Source of the DNA: JBOHNM01 sp050730675
GTDB lineage: Bacteria > Planctomycetota > Phycisphaerae > Phycisphaerales > UBA1924
Length of the DNA: 27,329 nucleotides
Assembly: GCA_050730675.1 (NCBI GenBank)
Contig: JBOHNM010000041.1
Span: forward strand, 1-27,329
Direction: 5' to 3'
Position numbers and translations under genes: made by a program. The notes beneath the pieces are model-generated. The model was not told the DNA's origin and did not search any database. It was given only the letters and a program-made list of their open reading frames with translations. The stretch's first letter is position 1. Every line of letters starts with the position of its first letter. Of the stretch, positions 21,921-27,329 are shown piece after piece.

Positions 21921-23015
21921 ATGTCCCGCGTCACACTCACCAACATCTCCAAGACCTACCCCAACGGTTTCAAGGCCGTGGACGGCTTCTCGCTCGATAT
22001 CGCCGACGGCGAGTTTGTCGTTTTCGTCGGTCCCTCCGGCTGCGGCAAAAGCACCACGCTCCGCCTGATCGCTGGATTGGAGGAGGATTTCAGCGGTGAC
22101 ATTCGCATCGGCGAGCGACTGGTCAACACGCTGGAGCCCAAGGACCGCGACATCGCGATGGTGTTTCAGAACTACGCGCTCTACCCGCACATGACGGCGT
22201 ACAAGAACATGTCCCTCGCCCTCGAACTCCGCGGCGTCCCCAAGGACCAGGTGCGCACGAAGGTGAACGACGCCGCCAGGATGCTCGGCATCGAGAACTT
22301 GCTCGAACGCAAGCCCGGGCAACTTTCCGGCGGCCAGCGCCAGCGCGTGGCGCTGGGGCGAGCGATCGTTCGTCAGCCCAAGGCGTTCCTCTTCGATGAG
22401 CCGCTGAGCAATCTCGACGCCAAGCTCCGCGTCAGCACGCGGGCCGAGCTGAAGTCGTTGCACCAGCGCCTCAAGACCACGAGCATCTATGTGACACACG
22501 ACCAGGAAGAGGCGATGACGCTCGGCGACCGCATCGTGGTGATGGCGGGCGGCAGGATCCAGCAGGCCGCGCCGCCGTTGGAAGTCTACCGGCGGCCGGT
22601 CAACCGTTTCGTCGCGGGGTTTGTCGGCATGCCGCCGATGAACTTTCTCACCGGCACGCTCGGTCCGTCCGTTTTCGTTGAGCGTGGCGCCTCCGGCATC
22701 ACGCTGCCGCTCGCGCGCGACGCTGCGGAGCGGCTGCGCGGCCGTGCCGGTGAGGGGCAGGATCTCGTTGCGGGTTTCCGTCCGCAGTCCCTCGCGCGAT
22801 CAAGCAACGGCACCCCATTCGCCGTTCAATCCGTCGAACCCCTCGGCGAGCAGATGGACCTCCAACTCTCCACGCCGGCCGGGGCGACGGTCGTCGCGCG
22901 GCTGCCCGCGGACGACGGCGTTCGCGCCGGCCAGACGCTGGCACTGACGATCGCCCCCGAAACGATGCATGTCTTCGAGCCGGGCGAATTTGGACGGAAT
23001 CTGACGCTGGCATAG
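21921..23015 (+). CDS. ugpC: Sugar ABC transporter ATP-binding protein, MalK/UgpC/MsmX type
   Basis: A 364-residue ATPase of the CUT1 carbohydrate importer class. Walker A is GPSGCGKST (about 37-45), the Q-loop Q83, the signature LSGGQ 135-139, Walker B FLFDEP 156-161, the D-loop SNLDAKL 163-169 and the switch H193 (VTHDQEEAMT). The C-terminal TOBE region (about 235-364) is the regulatory domain of this class. No permease or binding-protein gene is present in the window, so it probably serves importers encoded elsewhere, as shared MsmK/MsmX ATPases do. The start at 21921 has no good Shine-Dalgarno. It lies 46 nt after the glycosidase and about 110 nt before the GH1 gene. The symbol is by class resemblance only. 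Confidence 0.92.
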   Translation: MSRVTLTNISKTYPNGFKAVDGFSLDIADGEFVVFVGPSGCGKSTTLRLIAGLEEDFSGDIRIGERLVNTLEPKDRDIAMVFQNYALYPHMTAYKNMSLALELRGVPKDQVRTKVNDAARMLGIENLLERKPGQLSGGQRQRVALGRAIVRQPKAFLFDEPLSNLDAKLRVSTRAELKSLHQRLKTTSIYVTHDQEEAMTLGDRIVVMAGGRIQQAAPPLEVYRRPVNRFVAGFVGMPPMNFLTGTLGPSVFVERGASGITLPLARDAAERLRGRAGEGQDLVAGFRPQSLARSSNGTPFAVQSVEPLGEQMDLQLSTPAGATVVARLPADDGVRAGQTLALTIAPETMHVFEPGEFGRNLTLA

Positions 23016-23084
23016 TTCGATCAGGATCGGATTTGATCGCGTCTTCGTCGACTCCCTATCGATTCCCGCTCCGATCCCGCATTC

Positions 23085-23114
23085 ACTCCGTGGTACTCCG
23101 TGCAACTCCGTGTT
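23085..23114. repeat. Three tandem 10-nt repeats before the GH1 gene
   Basis: ACTCCGTGGT, ACTCCGTGCA and ACTCCGTGTT run head to tail just upstream of the beta-glucosidase ribosome binding site. Eight of ten bases are invariant. The array ends 12 nt before the ATG, so it lies in the leader and could affect translation or bind a regulator; it may equally be a dispersed planctomycete repeat. Confidence 0.7.
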
Positions 23115-23126
23115 GAAAAGGCCTTC

Positions 23127-24623
23127 ATGACGACCTTCCCGAAGAACTTCACCTGGGGCGCCGCCACCAGCGCGTATCAGATCGAGGGCGGCTGGAACGC
23201 CGGCCAAAAGGGCCCCAGCAACTGGGACGCCTTCTGCCACGACCGTGTGCCCGCCGGCTCGGTCGGCGACATCCCCGGCCAGGTTTACACGCCGGGCAAT
23301 GTCTTCCAGAACCAGACCGGCGATGTCGCGGCCGACCACTACCACCGCTGGCCGGAGGATGTCGCGATCATGCGCGACATCGGCCTGCAGGCGTACCGGT
23401 TCAGCATCGCGTGGCCGCGCGTGATTCCCGGCGTCGATCGCAAGCCGAGCGCCGAGGGCCTGGCCTTCTACGACAAGCTGGTGGACGGCCTGCTCGCGGC
23501 GGGCATCCAGCCGTGGGCGACGCTCTTCCACTGGGATGTGCCGTTGTGGGCGTGGCACGCGGGTGCGTGGCTCAACCGCGATATCCAGCACTGGTTCGCC
23601 GAGTACGCGCAGGTGGTGGTGGACAAGCTCTCCGACCGCGTGACGCACTGGATGACGATCAACGAGCCGCAGATCTTCCTCGGCCCGAGCGAACTCGAGG
23701 GCCTGCAGACCAGCAACAAGCGTGCGGGCCACGGCGAGCGTCTGCTGGCGGCCCACAACTGTCTGCTTGCCCACGGGCAGGCGGTGAAGGTGATTCGGTC
23801 GCGTGCCAAGAAGCCGGCGCAGATCGGATTCGCGCCGATCGGGCGTGTGATGGTGCCGTGGAGCGAGCGTCTGCCCGATGGCGGCCTCGACCACGCCGAC
23901 GGCCGCATGTTTGCCGATCCCTCGCCTCAGAACATCGATGCGGCGCGGCGGGCCACCAACGCGACGCTGTACAAGGATTTCTGGACCAACGCCTGGTTCG
24001 CCGACCCGATCGTCTTCGGGCGCTACCCCGAAGATGGCTTGAAGCTCTACGGCGATGCCGCCCCGCGCGAGGTGACGCACCCCGCCGCGGGGGACATGGA
24101 GACGATCGGCCAGAAGATCGACTTCTACGGGATCAATGTCTACGACGCGGAGTTGTTCCGCACGTGCGCGCCGCGCCACGACAACCCGTGCGGGCCGCAG
24201 GCGACGTACGAGAAGGTGCTGATGGAGCCGGGACAGCCGCGCACGGCGATCGGGTGGAACATCATCCCCGAGGCGCTGTATTGGGGACCGAAGTTCCTCT
24301 ACGAGAAGTACAAGCTCCCGATCGTCGTGACCGAGAACGGCCTGTCGTGCATGGATTGGTTGAGCATGGACGGCCATGTCCACGACCCGCAGCGCATCGA
24401 CTACACGCGCCGATACCTGCTCCAACTCCGGCGTGCGATCGAGGGCGGCGCCGACATCCGCGGCTACATGCACTGGTCACTCCTCGACAACATGGAGTGG
24501 TCCAGCGGCTACCAGAACCGCTTCGGCCTGGTGCATGTGGACTTCACGACGCTCAAGCGGACGCTGAAGGACTCGGCCAAGTGGTACCGTGAGGTCATCC
24601 GCAGCAATGGGTCCAATCTGTAA
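23127..24623 (+). CDS. GH1 family beta-glucosidase
   Basis: A 498-residue glycoside hydrolase family 1 enzyme (retaining beta-glucosidase/beta-galactosidase type), probably cytoplasmic as no signal peptide is seen. The N-terminal GH1 signature FTWGAATSAYQIEGG is at about residues 8-22. The acid/base Glu is E180 in MTINEPQ and the nucleophile is E403 in IVVTENGLSCMD. HWDVPLWAW and HWSLLDNMEWSSGYQNRFGL mark other active-site strands. The ATG at 23127 has AAAAGG just upstream; a GTG at 23100 is in frame but lies within the decamer repeat leader. It would release glucose (or another hexose) from short beta-linked oligosaccharides taken up by the ABC importer whose ATPase is encoded directly upstream. 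The aglycone preference is unknown. Confidence 0.95.
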   Translation: MTTFPKNFTWGAATSAYQIEGGWNAGQKGPSNWDAFCHDRVPAGSVGDIPGQVYTPGNVFQNQTGDVAADHYHRWPEDVAIMRDIGLQAYRFSIAWPRVIPGVDRKPSAEGLAFYDKLVDGLLAAGIQPWATLFHWDVPLWAWHAGAWLNRDIQHWFAEYAQVVVDKLSDRVTHWMTINEPQIFLGPSELEGLQTSNKRAGHGERLLAAHNCLLAHGQAVKVIRSRAKKPAQIGFAPIGRVMVPWSERLPDGGLDHADGRMFADPSPQNIDAARRATNATLYKDFWTNAWFADPIVFGRYPEDGLKLYGDAAPREVTHPAAGDMETIGQKIDFYGINVYDAELFRTCAPRHDNPCGPQATYEKVLMEPGQPRTAIGWNIIPEALYWGPKFLYEKYKLPIVVTENGLSCMDWLSMDGHVHDPQRIDYTRRYLLQLRRAIEGGADIRGYMHWSLLDNMEWSSGYQNRFGLVHVDFTTLKRTLKDSAKWYREVIRSNGSNL

Positions 24624-24694
24624 ATGGCATTGGATTCACCCTTGTGCATCAGCGGAATCTGTGGTAGCCTCCCGCCAACTCACGGGAAACACGC

Positions 24695-24969
24695 ATGGCC
24701 ATCGATCCGATGCTCTACGAGAAGTACTCCGGCCGCTCGGCTGATCCCACGCAGCGCATGGGCGAGGCCCTCGCCGGTGCATCGAAGCGGTCGAGCCAGA
24801 TCGGCTCCGGCGGCGAGAGCGACGGCGGCCGCCCCGACGCATGTTCATGGGCCTCAAGGCCCAGTGGTGGATTTCGATTGTGTTGTCGTTGATCGTGCTG
24901 GGCGTCTTGACCTGTGTGTTCGCACGCTGGCAAGATCCAAAAAAGATTCTGCGCACGTCGCCTGCGATC
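24695..24969 (+). pseudogene. Frame-broken small single-helix membrane protein
   Basis: The ATG at 24695 (GGGAA 7 nt upstream) opens a 65-codon frame with a plausible soluble N-terminus (AIDPMLYEKYSGRSADPTQR, then MGEALAGASKRSSQ) that stops at 24892. A second frame, from an ATG at 24841, encodes a good membrane helix (WWISIVLSLIVLGVLTCVF) followed by basic residues. The two halves look like one small protein of about 90 residues split by a single-base shift between about 24800 and 24841. The second frame has no stop before 25299 and so would overlap the convergent gene by about 330 nt. The alternatives are a sequencing error, decay, or two overlapping translationally coupled ORFs. The function is unknown. 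Confidence 0.45.
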
Positions 24970-26270
24970 TCAATCACAATCGAGGAAGAACCGCGAGAGG
25001 AACAAGATCACGTCGTCGGCAGTGTATTGACCATCACGACCGCGCGCCCCGCCCACGATCGCCACGTCCGCCGGCGGCTGAGCCGCAAAGAATTCACTGA
25101 GAAATTCGACCACGTCATCGACAGTCAGGTGGCCATCGGGCGTCCCGGCTCCGCCGATGCTGGCAATGTCCGCGAGGTTGCACGCGAGCGAGATGTGCGC
25201 TATCCAACCCTCATCCACACCGTTGTGCAATCCTTCGCCGACGATGCACGTGCCATCCCGACTGACTCTGCGTGCGGCGGTCAGCCTCCAATTCTCTAAA
25301 TTCAGGCCGAGCGTCGGTAAGTACGTGTTGAGGTCCACCATCCCGGTTGCGGCCGTCCACATGATGGCGATGGGGCCCGAGCCCGCCGCGGCAGTGCCGA
25401 CGACGATCGATCCATCGCCGCTGACGCCGAATGCCCGCGAAGACTCCGTGACCGGTGGCGTGCCCAGACTCTCGGCCGCAACGGTCCAGCGCACCGCGCG
25501 ATCGCCGCTGGGTGTGGTCGCGTGCCCCACCACCACCGTGCCGTCGGTGTTCACTGCCCACGCCGCGGATAGCGTGCTGCCCGCCGGACCCTCCAGGGCG
25601 ACCATGCCCTCACCGGCATGCCAGCGGAATGCCCGCACGCCGCTGTGGCCCACGATCGTGGAGCCATCGCCGTTTGTGCCGCGGGCCACCGACTGGGTGT
25701 CGCCGGCGAGCATTCCCAGGCTCGAAAAGGTCGAACTCCCGTTCTCATTCAGGACCGAGCGGTAGGCGATGAGGTCGCACATTCCCACTGTCACACGCCC
25801 GTCGCCGCTGATATCCCAAGCATCGCGCCCGAAACGGGAATTGTCGGACTCACCATGATTCCGGGTGGGCCGTCGCCTGTCCACTGGTACGGCTTCCAGA
25901 TGCTGTCGAATCGCCCATACCCCGCGACCACGCGCCCATCGTCGCTCACGGCCGTGGCCGTGCGGTCGGCCAAGTCCGTCAAGACATGCATCCCACCCTG
26001 ACGCGTCCAGCGAAACGACTTGAAGTCTGGGTAAGCGCTCTCACCCACCACCACCGAGCCGTCACTGTTTACCGCACAAGCCCTTGAGATGGTCTTGCCC
26101 GGAAGCCCCCCCAGCCCGGTGAACGACGGGGAAGCGATCACCTGGCTGCTGGCGAGCAAGAGCACGGCGGCCGCGATACGGGCTCGGCTGGCCACCGACG
26201 CCGCGCCCATCTGCGGCGAGACCGGCTCTCCGGAATACCGGATGGCGGTAGTCTCGTGGAAGCGTGTCAT
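24970..26270 (-). pseudogene. Frameshifted HAF-repeat protein with C-terminal dockerin-like domain
   Basis: A secreted protein in two overlapping minus-strand frames: N-terminal (26270 to 25791) and C-terminal (from about 25884 to 24970). The N-terminus has a signal peptide (RIAAAVLLLASSQVIA), then HAF-type beta-propeller repeats (NSDGSVVVGESA, SDDGRVVAGYG; later NTDGTVVVG, SGDGSIVVG). The expected AWDISGDGRVTVG repeat is reached only by changing frame at about 25821-25830, where one extra base would give VSGADAWDISGDG. The C-terminus has two dockerin-like units (HLTVDDVVEFLSEFF and QYTADDVILFLSRFFLDCD), the GC-type anchoring tail common in Planctomycetota. The start is uncertain: 26270 or 26210, the latter closer to the signal peptide. 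The frame break may be a sequencing error or true inactivation. Confidence 0.7.
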
Positions 26271-26390
26271 GTCCACAATAATACACAGTGTCGCCCCGCT
26301 CGCCATGGCAAATACAAGCGAGAACACGGGAATTAGAAAGCTCCTGAGCGATACATCAAATGACCTGACTCCTGTGCGCGCGGAAGCTCC

Positions 26391-27329
26391 TCACTTCTCG
26401 CTGCTCTCCCGCACCACCAGCCGCGTCTCCAGCCGGGCCGTCTCGCTGGGTGCACCGGGGTTCTCCAGCCGCTTCATCAGCAGCCGGATCGCTGTCGCGC
26501 CGACCTGGCCCATCGGCACGTGGACGCTCGACAGCTTCGGCCGCACGATCGAGGCCAGCCGCGTGTCGTCGAAGCCGATGATACGGACATCGCCGGGCAC
26601 GTCGCATCCCAGGTCCTCGACGGCCTGGAGCACGCCGACGGCGATGTCATCGTTTGCGCACAGCACCCCGCACGGCTTGAGCAGCCCGGCGCCGTGCATG
26701 TGCTCGGCCCACTGGTAGCCCCACGTTTCCGTGTACTCACGGAAGGCGACCTGCTTCGCTCCGGCGGCGTGGCCGGACGCCTTGAGCGCACCGACAAACG
26801 CGTCGGCACGTGTGCGCGTGTCAAAGTTCGTTTCGGGGCCGCCGACAAAGAAGAGGTTCGCGGCCGGAGTTCCCGCCAGCAGGTGACGCGTCGCTTCGAG
26901 CGTGCCGGAGATGTTGTCGATCAGGATGCTGTCGACACCCTCGCTCTGCACCTCCATGTCGATCGCGACCACGGGCAGCCCAGTGTCGCGCGCCTGCTTC
27001 CAGAGCGCGTTGTTCGGCTCGGCGATCATCACCGCCAGCCCGTCCACCAGGCCGAAGCTCGGGTTGAGATCGCTGCCGTTGCGCCGCGCCTCCGATGAAA
27101 CCAGCAGGTGGTACCCCTGATGGCGAGCCTCCTCGTCGGCGCCCTTGAGCAGCTCGGAGTAGAACTCGCCGTGGATGTCGGGCAGCACGAAGCCGAGCAC
27201 CTGGCTCTTGCGCGTCATCAAACCCTTGGCGAAGAGGTTGGGTTTGTAACCGGTTGCAGCGATCGCCTTGCGTACTTTGTCGGCGGTTTCAGCGGAGACC
27301 AATTCAGGGTTGTTGAGAACGCGTGAGAC
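26391..27329 (-). CDS. LacI-family transcriptional regulator, N-terminus beyond the window
   Basis: A partial gene: the frame stays open to the right edge, so roughly 20 N-terminal residues are missing. The visible N-terminus VSRVLNNPELVSAETADKVR is the end of a LacI HTH with its hinge (IAATGYKPNLFAKGLM). A periplasmic-binding-protein-like sensor domain follows: VLGFVLPDIHGEFYSELLKG, VDGLAVMIAEPN, NLFFVGGPETNFDTRTRADA, ANDDIAVGVLQA and RIIGFDDTRLASIVRP. Such repressors sense a sugar and release an operator. It lies near the GH1, ABC ATPase and glycosidase genes, though transcribed toward them, so these are candidate targets. Its stop is 120 nt upstream of the HAF-repeat gene on the same strand. 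The effector is unknown. Confidence 0.93.
   Translation of the reverse strand, partial: VSRVLNNPELVSAETADKVRKAIAATGYKPNLFAKGLMTRKSQVLGFVLPDIHGEFYSELLKGADEEARHQGYHLLVSSEARRNGSDLNPSFGLVDGLAVMIAEPNNALWKQARDTGLPVVAIDMEVQSEGVDSILIDNISGTLEATRHLLAGTPAANLFFVGGPETNFDTRTRADAFVGALKASGHAAGAKQVAFREYTETWGYQWAEHMHGAGLLKPCGVLCANDDIAVGVLQAVEDLGCDVPGDVRIIGFDDTRLASIVRPKLSSVHVPMGQVGATAIRLLMKRLENPGAPSETARLETRLVVRESSEK

Noticed and set aside
23100..23126. GTG start 9 codons upstream of the GH1 ATG
   Set aside because: It lies inside the decamer repeat leader, has no ribosome binding site of its own, and the ATG at 23127 matches the usual GH1 N-terminus.
24642..24670. TTGTGC and TAGCCT with a 17-nt spacer before the small membrane protein
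   Set aside because: Only half of each hexamer matches consensus, so not enough to call a promoter.
26278..26283. TATTAT on the minus strand upstream of the HAF-repeat gene, resembling a -10 box
   Set aside because: No -35 at acceptable spacing (TTGCCA lies 22 nt away), and it sits only 8 nt before one possible start codon.

Overview
The window looks like a piece of a Planctomycetota chromosome, probably Phycisphaerae. It is GC-rich. Five proteins carry N-terminal twin-arginine (Tat) signals, and the families present (Gfo/Idh/MocA oxidoreductases, xylose-isomerase-like TIM barrels, ThuA-DUF1080, DUF4349, a C-terminal CxxCGYD zinc ribbon, a HAF-repeat protein with a dockerin-like C-terminus) are typical of that phylum. 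The lineage is inferred from gene content; no rRNA, tRNA, CRISPR array, integrase or transposase was seen.

Layout. (1) 1-2745, plus strand: the 3' end of a secreted, probably glycan-active protein, then a Tat-exported Gfo/Idh/MocA oxidoreductase and a Tat-exported hydroxypyruvate-isomerase-like TIM barrel. (2) 2774-5523, minus strand: an ECF sigma factor coupled by an ATGA overlap to a membrane DUF4349 protein, preceded by a proline-rich hypothetical frame that runs into the sigma gene without a stop. (3) 5524-6732: a 452-nt divergent intergenic region with repeats, a small zinc-ribbon membrane protein and a palindromic repeat region. (4) 15093-6733, minus strand: an MFS nucleoside/sugar-type symporter, then Gfo/Idh/MocA, ApbE, a second Gfo/Idh/MocA (with EAP instead of EKP), a multi-pass CxxCH membrane protein, a Tat-exported TIM barrel and a secreted ThuA-DUF1080 fusion. 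Three junctions in this run are 4-nt start/stop overlaps and one is a directly abutting TAA-GTG. (5) 15195-24623, plus strand: a cytoplasmic TIM-barrel isomerase, a secreted tandem thioredoxin protein, a cytoplasmic Gfo/Idh/MocA enzyme, a 1080-residue secreted six-hairpin glycosidase, a MalK/UgpC-type ABC ATPase and a GH1 beta-glucosidase. (6) 24695-27329: a frame-broken small membrane protein, a frame-broken HAF-repeat/dockerin-like protein (minus) and a LacI-family regulator cut by the window end (minus).

How the genes may work together. The window reads as a carbohydrate-use island in which oxidoreductase plus TIM-barrel pairs occur three times, two exported and one cytoplasmic. DUF1080 (PF06439) is now named 3-keto-disaccharide hydrolase, and such sets are associated with glycoside cleavage through a C3-keto intermediate. 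The minus-strand operon adds an ApbE flavin transferase and a membrane c-type heme protein to that set, which would give electrons from periplasmic sugar oxidation a membrane route. This is the best candidate for an under-described system here and is inference. The plus-strand genes would complete extracellular and cytoplasmic hydrolysis and import, possibly under the LacI-family regulator.
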